Assembly (NCBI GenBank): GCA_021835185.1
Contig: JAKBQO010000008.1
Location: 1-24,716, forward strand
Reading direction: 5' to 3'
DNA: 24,716 bases
DNA from: Thermoplasmata archaeon
GTDB lineage: Archaea; Thermoplasmatota; Thermoplasmata; Thermoplasmatales; Thermoplasmataceae
Program-made: the position numbers and the translations under genes
The notes under the pieces: model-generated
What the model saw: only the letters and a program-made list of their open reading frames with translations
What the model was told of the DNA's origin: nothing
Databases searched by the model: none
Part shown: positions 8,545 through 15,654 of the stretch, piece after piece
Layout: every line of letters starts with the position of its first letter
How positions within the stretch are numbered: position 1 is the first letter of the stretch

Positions 8545-9000
8545 TTATAATTTATCTTTTAAATCTAATGTTCTTTTTATACCCAGCATAACCGCGTAAT
8601 TGCTAATTATGCCTATAGCAAGTGCCAAATGAAGATATGGGGCGTAGGTTGTATATAGTGTACTGGCTCGTCCGGTAATATGAATTATTGGATTAATAGA
8701 TTTACAGGCGTAGGTTGTATATAGTGTACTGGCTCGTAATGATATAAAGCCCATCCCAATAAGTCCTGTTATGGCAATTAGTGATGTATTTACAGCGGCT
8801 AGGGTTTTCAGCCTTTTTATTTCTTTAGTGTATGTATATGATGCTATAGCCAAGATAAAAAGCAGTATCCCCAGCGATATATGAATCAATAGGGCTACAG
8901 AATCCATGGGCTTTTCTATCTGTGAAAGATAAAAACCTATCATTATTTGTATAAATGCAACTCCAGAAGTGGCCCATAAAATTTTTTCAGTCCTATCCAA
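8545..9000 (-). CDS. small four-helix membrane protein with an internal in-frame repeat
   Basis: Encodes 151 residues, apparently from a TTG start (8998-9000); the next in-frame ATG would cut into the first membrane helix. Membrane helices lie near residues 8-26, 34-58, 68-91 and 123-143. Helix 2 has HISLG and helix 4 begins YLHLALA, so each could offer a His, loosely recalling the half-size (four-helix) CtaA/COX15 or DUF420-like heme proteins; that is only a guess. The loop before helix 4 contains RASTLYTTYA twice, separated by 12 residues. In DNA this is an exact 31-bp direct repeat with a 66-bp period, so the insertion keeps the frame. Without it the protein would be about 129 residues. 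It lies downstream of two other small anchored proteins on the same strand. Confidence 0.6.
   Translation of the reverse strand: MDRTEKILWATSGVAFIQIMIGFYLSQIEKPMDSVALLIHISLGILLFILAIASYTYTKEIKRLKTLAAVNTSLIAITGLIGMGFISLRASTLYTTYACKSINPIIHITGRASTLYTTYAPYLHLALAIGIISNYAVMLGIKRTLDLKDKL
8641..8671. repeat. 31-bp direct repeat, copy 1
   Basis: Identical over 31 bases to 8707-8737 (it begins ggcgtaggttg and ends ctggctcgt). The spacer is 35 bases of unrelated sequence. The unit is 66 bases, exactly 22 codons, within the small membrane-protein gene. Confidence 0.9.
8707..8737. repeat. 31-bp direct repeat, copy 2
   Basis: Second exact copy of the 8641-8671 repeat. The sequences after the two copies differ from base 32 on, so this is not a simple tandem duplication of the whole 66 bases. 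The perfect identity implies a recent event or selection. Confidence 0.9.
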
Positions 9001-9077
9001 ATTTAACTCACGGAAGCCCTATAATTTCAATATAAATAAATGTATTCTATAAGATGATCTTATAGCAAATAGGTTTA

Positions 9078-9119
9078 GTGAGATCCTTCCCCAACTAACG
9101 AAGGGGACTTCTCGCTCAC
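9078..9119 (-). mobile_element. possible IS200/IS605-type right-end relic (nested hairpin)
   Basis: In the 136-bp gap between two minus-strand genes is a nested inverted repeat. The outer arms are GTGAG (9078-9082) and CTCAC (9115-9119). The inner arms are TCCCC (9088-9092) and GGGGA (9103-9107). Read on the minus strand (GTGAGCGAGAAGTCCCC ... GGGGA ... CTCAC) it resembles the ends of archaeal TnpB-carrying elements, whose 3' end is also the guide-RNA scaffold. No tnpB coding remnant is visible next to it. A transcription terminator is the alternative. Confidence 0.35.
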
Positions 9120-9136
9120 GGTGTTAAAAAAAATTA

Positions 9137-9466
9137 TTAACTTATTGAGTAATACCATGGTGTTACAGAACTAGCGTCTATATAGCCACCGAAAAGAGCA
9201 CTGTTATATGTTCCATGAACTAATACAATAGAGTTTACTGGTGCTGTGCCATTGTATAGTACAGTAATAGACTTTCCATGATCATCCACAGTAAATGCAG
9301 AGTGGTTATTTATGGTTATATCATTTGTTACTTTCCCAGAGATGTAATAAGAGTTATTGCTTTTCATAGCAGATGGGCTGGTGTTCAAAACGGTTGGTAT
9401 AAGTCCATATACAAGCAAAGCTATAACCACAATTATAATTAATATAAGAAGACCTTTGTATTTCAT
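9137..9466 (-). CDS. single-pass anchored OB-fold-like protein (CcmE-like?)
   Basis: Encodes 109 residues. One N-terminal membrane helix (about 5-25) is followed by a small extracytoplasmic beta domain: YYISGKV, AFTVDDHGKSITVLYNG, SIVLVHGTYNS, GYIDASSVTPWYY. The spacing of V-G-x-V, the T-V-x-D-x-x-x-S-I-T-V-x-Y-x-G strand pair and the closing strand recalls the OB domain of cytochrome c maturation protein CcmE, but the heme-binding His motif of true CcmE is absent. I therefore call it OB-fold-like only. A TATA box (TTTAAATA) lies 29-36 bases ahead of the ATG, giving a very short leader. It sits upstream of the four-helix protein. Confidence 0.6.
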   Translation of the reverse strand: MKYKGLLILIIIVVIALLVYGLIPTVLNTSPSAMKSNNSYYISGKVTNDITINNHSAFTVDDHGKSITVLYNGTAPVNSIVLVHGTYNSALFGGYIDASSVTPWYYSIS

Positions 9467-9905
9467 ATTTATCTCTTTACCATTGAAAACTTTCTATTTA
9501 AACATATTGTTAACAAATAGTTGAAATTGGAGAATTTCTGATATTCTCCTTCTTGAAGACCTATATTCTTTCATTGTATTATCATAATTGAAGCTGTGCA
9601 CATTTCGATATTTTTTCATCTTTTTCATATGTCTTTTCGCTTTCAGTTTAGAGTTTTAAACCCCTGAAATGACAGCAATCGCTGTGCCAATTTTCTGGAA
9701 AAGATATCTAAATTAGTCAAATCTAAACCTGCTACATCTCTCCTTATATTTTGCATCTGATATGTTCTTTGCTAGATGATAATTCTTTAACTTATTTCCG
9801 GCGCATAAATATATTCAGTACACATATGTATAGTAATTGACCGTATTCACTTCCTGTGATAAATTTTCCAACGCCATAAAAACTGGAACCCAGAGTTTCT
9901 GTTGA
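9467..9905. other. gene-poor stretch with promoter, hairpin and two doubtful mini-ORFs
   Basis: Holds the TATA box of the OB-fold-like gene (9495-9502, minus). It also holds a 7-bp hairpin GGAGAAT/ATTCTCC (9529-9549) and two minus-strand mini-frames: 9494-9628 (44 codons, very basic, starts MKKMKKYRNVH) and 9643-9756 (37 codons, starts MQNIRRDVAGLDL, ends GFKTLN). Both have protein-like composition and the first has a TTTAAAA element about 27-33 bases ahead, but I recognise no family and they may be remnants. Nothing else is seen. Confidence 0.3.
9495..9502 (-). promoter_or_regulatory. TATA box of the OB-fold-like gene
   Basis: TTTAAATA on the minus strand, 29-36 bases before the ATG. The same octamer at 10426-10433 precedes the next anchored-protein gene, so the two genes seem to be transcribed separately from matching promoters. 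Confidence 0.5.
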
Positions 9906-10406
9906 TTAACTGCAAATTGTCTGGGTGCCCAGAGTATAGCCTGTAAGTTTATGGACAGTGAAAGTAGTTGATGAATTCAGATGAGGGTTCTCAAGAACAA
10001 TATCCCACGTACCTGGAGGTATATGGGTGCTAAAACTGGAAGATGAGCCTATACTGATATTGTAATAACTTGGTCTATCCAGACTGGATGACGCACTTGA
10101 ATTCACATAAGTCGAATATTGGCTCGGATCCATGATGTAAAAATACAGGCCGTTGGTCGAAGCAATGGATCCATTTATAATCGATGATGATGTTGAGGTA
10201 TATTTAATGAAAGTATAATTAGATCCCGCGAGGGTTATTTTACAACCTGCAGATAATATTTTACCTGTGTCAGAATAACTAGCCGTACCTCCACTGTGGA
10301 ATAGAGGTAATACAACGAATTGCATTAACACTATTACAACTACAGCTATAATTACAATTGCTATTATTATATCTGGTTTTTTATTTCTTTTTCCGATTGG
10401 TTGCAC
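9906..10406 (-). CDS. Ser/Thr-rich membrane-anchored extracytoplasmic protein
   Basis: This 166-residue protein of unknown family has a basic N-terminus (KRNKK), one membrane helix (about 12-35, mostly Ile and Val) and a Ser/Thr/Tyr-rich beta-type domain outside the cell. Two Cys (SAGCKI near the start of the domain and TIC at the very end) could form a disulfide linking its ends. The stretch YFYIMDPSQYSTY...PPGTWDIVLENPHLNSS resembles small beta-sandwich surface domains, but I cannot name one. Many N-x-S/T sites would allow glycosylation. The start is GTG (10404-10406), 20-27 bases after a TATA box, so the mRNA is probably leaderless. Confidence 0.65.
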   Translation of the reverse strand: MQPIGKRNKKPDIIIAIVIIAVVVIVLMQFVVLPLFHSGGTASYSDTGKILSAGCKITLAGSNYTFIKYTSTSSSIINGSIASTNGLYFYIMDPSQYSTYVNSSASSSLDRPSYYNISIGSSSSFSTHIPPGTWDIVLENPHLNSSTTFTVHKLTGYTLGTQTICS

Positions 10407-10425
10407 AGGCTGTAAACAATACTAC

Positions 10426-10433
10426 TATTTAAA
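10426..10433 (-). promoter_or_regulatory. TATA box of the Ser/Thr-rich anchored protein gene
   Basis: TTTAAATA on the minus strand, 20-27 bases before the GTG start. This spacing puts the expected transcription start at or next to the GTG, which supports that start codon. Confidence 0.5.
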
Positions 10434-10520
10434 TCTTTTTATAACAATCACGGAAATCCGGAGATATCGTTTAAATACCAACTTCTCCAATTTGCATAAT
10501 AGGTATCTCAATGGAATCTA

Positions 10521-10985
10521 TTATATTCCTAGTTTTTTAGGTATCTTAGATACATTCCATTCTTTACCGCTTTTCAAAATCCTAATACGTGCAAAGCGAA
10601 CTATCACATTATCAGGAAGGTACTTCCTGAGTAGTTCAAACTGATAAAGTACTGCAAGAAAAATATTAAAACATATTATGCATAATAACCCGAGTTAAGG
10701 ATTAATCTCATAATTGAAACATATCAGCGCTCAATAAGAGAGTTGATGCAAGTTGTACCTTTGTCCAAAAATTTCATAGAAAATCCGTTTACATTAATTT
10801 TGAACAGATATTTTCATTAATTATCTCCCTTCACTATTCACAAGGACCATTTCTTACGTCTATAGAACTGTGTCAGTGAAAGACAATCCATTCCGACGAG
10901 TTATCTTGGCAAGAAAACTCCAATCTTTAGGGAAACGAAGGTTGGATTCTCCGACACTATAACAAAAACTGATGTTATTATCGAT
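10521..10985 (-). pseudogene. decayed reading frame resembling a DDE transposase C-terminus
   Basis: This is the only content seen in the 630-bp stretch ahead of the nitrilase gene. A single minus-strand frame reads as protein-like blocks broken by six in-frame stops. Early it has SNLRFPKDWSFLAKITRR; in the middle RIFYEIFGQRYN; at the end FELLRKYLPDNVIVR followed by IRILKSGKEWNVSKIPKK and a stop. The end resembles the tail of IS4/IS1634-type transposases, where a hydrophobic helix (here CFNIFLAVLYQFELL) precedes a basic segment ending in ..TKK/PKK....LGI. The first half has no motif I can assign, and no terminal inverted repeats were found. The coding remnant is fairly clear; the family is tentative. 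Confidence 0.4.
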
Positions 10986-11008
10986 TCAAGCGATAATATT
11001 TGCACATT

Positions 11009-11017
11009 ATTTTTATA
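11009..11017 (+). promoter_or_regulatory. TATA box of the nitrilase-family gene
   Basis: A TTTTTATAT-like element lies 21-29 bases ahead of the ATG at 11038, typical for a leaderless archaeal mRNA. A GGAG at 11021-11024 is 13 bases before the ATG, slightly too far to be a good ribosome site. Confidence 0.4.
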
Positions 11018-11037
11018 TCAGGAGATTATATATAATT

Positions 11038-11820
11038 ATGATAAAAATAGCCCTTACCCAGTTGAGGCCTGTGGCAGACAAAGATATTAGCCTGAGAAAC
11101 GTGGAGTATTATGCAGGCATTGCAGCGTCAAATTCAGCTGATTTAATAGTATTTCCTGAATATTATATGTTTTATTCACAGTACAAGGAAGTTATAGCCA
11201 AAAATTCTGAGCCTCTTAACGGTAATTATGTAAAAAAACTGCGGGAAATCTCCCAGGTAAACAAAATAGGGATAATAACGGGGATAAATGAACTTTATGA
11301 CCATAACTATTACGACACAGCCGTATTTGTAAACAATGGGGAACTTGTAAATTATTACAGAAAATCCCATTTATATGATGCCTTCGGTTACAAGGAATCC
11401 GATATTTATACAATTGGCAACGGCCCGTTTAAAATTTCTAAAATTGGAAATATTAATTTCGGGATGCTAATATGTTATGATATAAGATTCCCTGAGGTAT
11501 TCCGCAATTATTCTTTGAACGATGCTGATATGGTTATATTGATATCTGCATGGTTTGCCGGGCCCATGAAAGAAGAGCAATGGTTATCACTAGTATCCGC
11601 ACGTGCACTGGAAAATACAGTATACCTCGCCACATCGAATATGATAGGCGGTGGATTTACTGGGATAACAACGTTTACCGATCCCATAGGTGCAATAAGG
11701 AGCAGAGCAGCAGAGGAGGAAGATGTAGTATATGTATATGTGGATCCGGAAAGGCTTGCGGCCGTAAGAAAGAAGATGCCGGTGTTGAAACAGAGAAGAC
11801 CTGAGATTTATAAACTTTGA
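11038..11820 (+). CDS. carbon-nitrogen hydrolase (nitrilase superfamily amidase)
   Basis: This 260-residue cytoplasmic enzyme has the complete catalytic triad of the superfamily: Glu41 in VFPEYYM, Lys109 in YYRKSHLYD and Cys146 in LICYDIRFPE. Length and the RKSHLYD/CYDIRFPE context match the omega-amidase / N-carbamoyl-amide hydrolase branch rather than true nitrilases. The exact amide is not readable. The frame is open for 22 codons upstream, but I start at 11038 because family members begin MIKIALTQL and because a TATA box is correctly placed for it. A small gene follows 7 bases after the stop, and the AmmeMemoRadiSam genes lie beyond that. Confidence 0.85.
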   Translation: MIKIALTQLRPVADKDISLRNVEYYAGIAASNSADLIVFPEYYMFYSQYKEVIAKNSEPLNGNYVKKLREISQVNKIGIITGINELYDHNYYDTAVFVNNGELVNYYRKSHLYDAFGYKESDIYTIGNGPFKISKIGNINFGMLICYDIRFPEVFRNYSLNDADMVILISAWFAGPMKEEQWLSLVSARALENTVYLATSNMIGGGFTGITTFTDPIGAIRSRAAEEEDVVYVYVDPERLAAVRKKMPVLKQRRPEIYKL

Positions 11821-11827
11821 TTTCAAT

Positions 11828-12067
11828 ATGAAATATGTGATATTAAGAAGGGAAATAGCGAAGTATGCCATTTCCAAAATATCCTGCGACCATATGTTTA
11901 GCAAAATCGAAGCACTTCCGGATAAAGAAATTATAATTGATTTTCTTCTGGTGTATTATATCAGTAATGAATTTTTAGACGCATATATTGCAAATAAGGC
12001 GCTGAGCACTAAACACATTACAGAGAAGAACCTTCCATTGAATGTTAAAAGGATTATGAGGCAATAA
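11828..12067 (+). CDS. small protein of unknown function downstream of the amidase
   Basis: This 79-residue, mostly helical, basic protein (KYVILRREIAKYAISKI...EKNLPLNVKRIMRQ) has no membrane segment and no motif I recognise. It starts 7 bases after the amidase stop, so it is probably on the same transcript, although no ribosome site is evident. It ends one base before the convergent radical SAM gene. Its fit to the available space and its sensible composition favour a real gene. Confidence 0.5.
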   Translation: MKYVILRREIAKYAISKISCDHMFSKIEALPDKEIIIDFLLVYYISNEFLDAYIANKALSTKHITEKNLPLNVKRIMRQ

Positions 12068-12068
12068 A

Positions 12069-13070
12069 TTATTTTATCCTTATACCTGTTTGGAAACCAC
12101 ATTTCAGGCAATTCCCATTGCTATTAAGTCCGGTTACCCTGGAATCAAATATATGCCTGGTTATCAGTAAGTTTCCACAAGCAGGGCAATAGGTATTCTC
12201 ATATTGTTCCTCAGGAACATTTCCCAAATAGACGTATTTCATTCCAATGGATTTCGCTAGATCATAGTGGTTCTTTAGAGTTACAAATGGAGTTGATGGA
12301 ATACTCAATTTATAATCAGGATGATACCTGAGAAAGCTTAATGGGATATACTCTCCAGCTATATCCTTTATTTTCTGTATCATGTTTTTTGCCTCTTCAA
12401 GGTTATCACCTATTTCGGGAATTATAAGATCTGTTATTTCTGTATGTATTCCATAGTCAAGTGCATTTTTGATAGTCCTGAATATTAGTTGTGGAGAAGG
12501 GATTGATATATACCTGTTATAGAACTTTTCCTCTCCATTGCCCTTAAAATCAATGGTAATTGCATCAAGGAATTCTGAAGCCATTGCCATGGATTCTGGA
12601 GTTTCGTATCCATTCGTCACGAATATGTTAAAAAAGCCATATTTGTGTGCCAGTACACCTATATCCCTGGCGAATTCCATGAAAATTGTTGGTTCGTTAT
12701 ATGTGAACGCTATACCATCTACATTACTTTTTCTTGCAAGTTTTACTATATCCTCAGGTGTCATATATTTGCCGACAACATTCTTCCTCTGGCTCATTTC
12801 AAAATTCTGGCAATATTTGCATGCAAAGTTGCATCCAGAGGTGCCAAATGAAAGTATTCTAGAACCTGGATACATATGCAGGAGAGGTTTCTTTTCTATA
12901 GGGTCTATGTTAAATGCATATGGAAAATTGTACACATCAAGATTTAAATGCCCGTTTTCTGCAGTTCTTACACCACAAAAACCACTCTGACCGTCTCTTA
13001 ATAAACAATACCTTGCACACGCTGTGCATTTTATACGTCCTGATATATTTTCAAAAAGTGAAGCCTGCAC
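12069..13070 (-). CDS. amrS: AmmeMemoRadiSam system radical SAM enzyme
   Basis: This 333-residue radical SAM protein has the cluster motif CNFACKYC (Cys80, Cys84, Cys87) in the typical context FGTSGCNFACKYCQNFEMSQ. N-terminal Cys (CTACARYC at 15-22, plus FCGV) and C-terminal pairs (CPAC and CLKC) form extra metal-binding knuckles. The sequence around IEKKPLLHMYPGS is the family hallmark. The enzyme's substrate is not established to my knowledge. Start: GTG at 13068-13070, leaderless, with a TATA element TATAAATA 23-30 bases ahead (13093-13100). The MEMO and AMMECR1 partners lie just upstream, giving the complete three-protein set. Confidence 0.92.
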   Translation of the reverse strand: MQASLFENISGRIKCTACARYCLLRDGQSGFCGVRTAENGHLNLDVYNFPYAFNIDPIEKKPLLHMYPGSRILSFGTSGCNFACKYCQNFEMSQRKNVVGKYMTPEDIVKLARKSNVDGIAFTYNEPTIFMEFARDIGVLAHKYGFFNIFVTNGYETPESMAMASEFLDAITIDFKGNGEEKFYNRYISIPSPQLIFRTIKNALDYGIHTEITDLIIPEIGDNLEEAKNMIQKIKDIAGEYIPLSFLRYHPDYKLSIPSTPFVTLKNHYDLAKSIGMKYVYLGNVPEEQYENTYCPACGNLLITRHIFDSRVTGLNSNGNCLKCGFQTGIRIK

Positions 13071-13092
13071 ATTTATTACAAGTGATTAAGTG

Positions 13093-13100
13093 TATTTATA
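13093..13100 (-). promoter_or_regulatory. TATA box of the radical SAM gene
   Basis: TATAAATA on the minus strand, 23-30 bases ahead of the GTG start. The gene therefore has its own promoter although it lies 115 bases downstream of the MEMO gene on the same strand. Confidence 0.45.
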
Positions 13101-13185
13101 CATTATCTTGTATAATGATTTTAACCATAACACCATTATGGAAATGATCAGGGAATACTGACATTATCTAACTGGAATGGAAATG

Positions 13186-14001
13186 TTATTTATATGCTAT
13201 CATTGCAGAATATCCAACAACTCTTTTTTTATCGTTACTGAAGTCTCCTGAATTGCTGTGGTTTAACAGCTCTATTTTTCCTTTCATTTGTTTTGTGACT
13301 ATCATGAGTATTGCAATGGCCCCGAAACCACAGGCCGATATTCCGTATTTTTTTATATCCTCATAATATTTCAAAATGTGCAGCCCCTCTATATCATTTA
13401 TCAAAATCTGGTCAAGTTCATTGTTTTTATCATACTGAAGGTAATGGTTAAAATCCGAACTTATAAGAACAAATGGTTTTTCTTCCAGGCTTTCTATTGT
13501 CTCTGCTATGTTCCTTGCAACAGCGGCCCCCTGATTTCCCAGAATTATAGGAGAAAAGGTGAAATTTCCCTTGAATATATACTGTAGAAAAGGTAGCTGG
13601 ACTTCTATGGAATGTTCTATAATATGGGCTTCCTTGTCATCCTTTATAATATCTGATTTTAAAAGCATCCTGTCCGATAACTCTGAATTTATCCTCGCAT
13701 AGCCTAAAGGAGTGTTCCAGTAACCATTCCGGTAAATAGCAGGATATGATGGAAATCCTGAATGGTTCGGGCCTATTATAAGAAAGTCCTTGTTTTTATT
13801 CTTTTCAATGAGTTTATAGGCATATGCTGCAGTATGACCGGAATACATGTATCCAGCATGTGGAACTATAGCCCCTATGAGCTTTTTGTATTTAATATCC
13901 GGTGTCTCTGCATTCATATAGCCTTCTATATATTCCTTAAGCTTTTCATAGTCATCGGGATAGAACGCCCCCGATACATACGGTTCCCTGGTGTTATCCA
14001 T
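13186..14001 (-). CDS. amrB: AmmeMemoRadiSam system protein B (MEMO1 family)
   Basis: This 271-residue MEMO-family protein resembles class III extradiol dioxygenases. The conserved start REPYVSGAFYP is followed by IVPHAGYMYSG (His48), IGPNHSG (His80), EHSIEVQLPFLQ, SSDFNHY and SACGFGA (Cys224). His48, His80 and Cys224 occupy the positions of the metal ligands described for human MEMO1. The catalytic role remains uncertain in the literature I know. It diverges from the AMMECR1 gene across a 71-bp promoter region and precedes the radical SAM gene on the same strand. Confidence 0.92.
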   Translation of the reverse strand: MDNTREPYVSGAFYPDDYEKLKEYIEGYMNAETPDIKYKKLIGAIVPHAGYMYSGHTAAYAYKLIEKNKNKDFLIIGPNHSGFPSYPAIYRNGYWNTPLGYARINSELSDRMLLKSDIIKDDKEAHIIEHSIEVQLPFLQYIFKGNFTFSPIILGNQGAAVARNIAETIESLEEKPFVLISSDFNHYLQYDKNNELDQILINDIEGLHILKYYEDIKKYGISACGFGAIAILMIVTKQMKGKIELLNHSNSGDFSNDKKRVVGYSAMIAYK

Positions 14002-14072
14002 ATTTAAGTATTGCTATAATTTATATAAAGTTTATATAAAAGTTTAAGTTTGAATTATAATTATATATAAAT
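14002..14072. promoter_or_regulatory. divergent promoter between MEMO and AMMECR1 genes
   Basis: Contains two direct copies of the palindromic decamer TTTATATAAA (14020-14029 and 14031-14040). The first lies 19-28 bases ahead of the MEMO start on the minus strand and fits a TATA box. The second is 33-42 bases ahead of the AMMECR1 start, so that transcript would carry a short leader, or use a weaker TATAATTATA element closer to the ATG. The shared region suggests joint control. Confidence 0.45.
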
Positions 14073-14627
14073 ATGGTGCACAATGATATATTCATAGAAA
14101 GTTTAACCGAGGATGATGGGAAAATCCTTATCAACATAGCCAGGAACAGCATAATGGGACGTAATACAGGCATGGACAAAATTCCTGAAAAATTCTATAC
14201 AAAAGCTGGAGCATTTGTAACAATAAATGAAAATAAGTCATTAAGGGGATGCATAGGGTATCTCAGACCTGTAATGCCGTTGAAGTCTGCGGTGGAAAAG
14301 GCAGCCTGGAATGCGGCATTCCGTGATCCACGGTTTGAACCTGTAGGCAGTGAGGAATTAAACCGGTTAACAATAGAAGTTACAGTTATTGGCGTACTTA
14401 AAGATGTTAAATATGAAGATATACGTACGGAAAAGCCCGGCAAGTATGGGCTGTATATGGAAAACGGGATATATTCTGGGACCCTCCTTCCACAGGTTGC
14501 ACTTGATAATAAGATGGACATGGAAGAATTCATTATGGAAACATGCCTGAAAGCTGGCATGGGAAGAGACTGCTATAAATATTCAAAAATTTATGCATAT
14601 GAAGCAAAAATATTTACTGAAAAATAG
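14073..14627 (+). CDS. amrA: AmmeMemoRadiSam system protein A (AMMECR1 family)
   Basis: This 184-residue protein has the invariant AMMECR1 motif LRGCIG (57-62) and the family contexts GAFVTINE before it and AAFRDPRFEPV after it. The Cys in LRGCIG is fully conserved and thought to be functionally important. It is normal in length for archaeal members and cytoplasmic, with no signal peptide. It is the only one of the three system genes on the plus strand and shares its promoter region with the MEMO gene. It ends 38 bases before the convergent fatty-acid operon. Confidence 0.92.
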   Translation: MVHNDIFIESLTEDDGKILINIARNSIMGRNTGMDKIPEKFYTKAGAFVTINENKSLRGCIGYLRPVMPLKSAVEKAAWNAAFRDPRFEPVGSEELNRLTIEVTVIGVLKDVKYEDIRTEKPGKYGLYMENGIYSGTLLPQVALDNKMDMEEFIMETCLKAGMGRDCYKYSKIYAYEAKIFTEK

Positions 14628-14665
14628 GATTAAATGCAATGTTAAATATTATAATTTTTATTATT

Positions 14666-15652
14666 TTAAACAAAATTTATTTTTTCTGAGTATACGTGTT
14701 CTGCTAATTTCCTCAATTCCTGATTTCCATAGAAGATAGATTTCATTACAATCGCATCACGGTAGAATTTCTCAACACCAAAATCCTGGAAATAACCATA
14801 TCCTCCATGGGCATTAACGGAATATCTTGCAATCTCAACTATGGATTCCATCGCTAAATTAAAAACATAGTACGGGTCGGCCTCTCCATAAAGGGCGCTT
14901 CTTAAAACCGACTCTGTGGATCGGAATTGGGCAAGCCTGAATGATATGGGTTCAAAATCCTTGAGATAATTTCCAAATGCTTTCCTCACTGAGGTATAAT
15001 CTATTGCCTTTTGAAGGGCACCAGATATCATTCCCAGTGCAATTGCAGACAATGGGCCATATGATGCTTCCAGTATTTCGCCTTTCCTGTTTTTGCTATC
15101 CAGAACGGTAGCAGTGTTATCCAGGGTTATATCACCGAATTTAATTCCGCGGAATCCCATGAAATCACGGTCTGAGTATCCGAATGGACCTGAGATTATT
15201 GATGTGTTTTCGTTGAACAAAATAATCTTTTCCGCATCTGATCCAAGTACATTTATCAGTGTTCCTGAAAGTTTTCCGGCATTTTCCTTTATGTCATTTG
15301 CCCTATTTATAAAATCCACAGCAACGTTTAATTTGCCTGATGCAGCATCAGACAGCGTTGTTTCTGCGGAAGTTCCCTTTACCGAAGGATAATACAATGA
15401 ATTTAAAATGAAAATTTTCATAGCTACAGAAGGCGAATTTTTTGCAATCTCCTCAAGTATGATTTCATAGGATGTGTTGTCCAGTTCAGAACCGGAATAT
15501 TTTCCAGGTATGGTTGCCCCCAGAAATCCCTGGGATGCAAGTAATTCAGTAATCCCGTGGGTTATTCCTTCTGACTCAATCTTTTTTTCATCCAGATTTT
15601 TGTCGCAGAACTCAGCTACGGTTTCCTTCAGAATGTTATTTTCCTCTTTCAT
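14666..15652 (-). CDS. acyl-CoA dehydrogenase-like protein lacking the catalytic Glu
   Basis: This 328-residue protein has the acyl-CoA dehydrogenase fold. Its C-terminal helical domain is well kept: YTSVRKAFGNYL, NAHGGYGYFQDFGVEKFYRDA. Where the family has the catalytic base in (I/W)(Y/W)EGT.EI, this protein has IFYGNQEL, with Tyr308 in place of Glu. The middle flavin domain is also poorly conserved (no TE..aGSD motif), and the protein is about 30-50 residues short. The likely explanation is a non-catalytic partner of the upstream dehydrogenase, as in actinobacterial alpha2beta2 FadE pairs where only one subunit keeps the Glu; decay is the alternative. It starts two bases after the upstream dehydrogenase stop and is the last gene of the operon. 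Confidence 0.8.
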   Translation of the reverse strand: MKEENNILKETVAEFCDKNLDEKKIESEGITHGITELLASQGFLGATIPGKYSGSELDNTSYEIILEEIAKNSPSVAMKIFILNSLYYPSVKGTSAETTLSDAASGKLNVAVDFINRANDIKENAGKLSGTLINVLGSDAEKIILFNENTSIISGPFGYSDRDFMGFRGIKFGDITLDNTATVLDSKNRKGEILEASYGPLSAIALGMISGALQKAIDYTSVRKAFGNYLKDFEPISFRLAQFRSTESVLRSALYGEADPYYVFNLAMESIVEIARYSVNAHGGYGYFQDFGVEKFYRDAIVMKSIFYGNQELRKLAEHVYSEKINFV

Positions 15653-15654
15653 AT

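Noticed and set aside
8400..8562. Minus-strand open frame of about 48 codons (KINYKRIQLAYKSNY...) after the four-helix gene
   Set aside because: No usable start codon, no recognised family and no upstream signal. I left it as unassigned intergenic sequence.
8641..8737. CRISPR array (31-base repeat, 35-base spacer)
   Set aside because: Only two repeats, inside a coding frame that stays open, with no further units and no cas genes.
9786..9905. Read-through extension of the Ser/Thr-rich protein (about 37 codons after its TAA, ending ICVLNIFMRRK)
   Set aside because: The protein ends with a Cys that could pair with the first Cys. The extension has no start of its own and no sign of stop recoding.
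10803..10962. Plus-strand 52-codon open frame ahead of the nitrilase gene
   Set aside because: No ATG, and the minus strand of the same bases gives a better transposase-like reading, so this looks like its shadow.
10972..11037. Upstream extension of the nitrilase frame
   Set aside because: It covers the TATA box and adds residues not seen in the family; MIKIALTQL is the normal start.
14666..15652. Second dehydrogenase as a plain pseudogene
   Set aside because: The frame is intact, there are two bases to its operon neighbour, and the C-terminal domain is well conserved, which favours a functional subunit.
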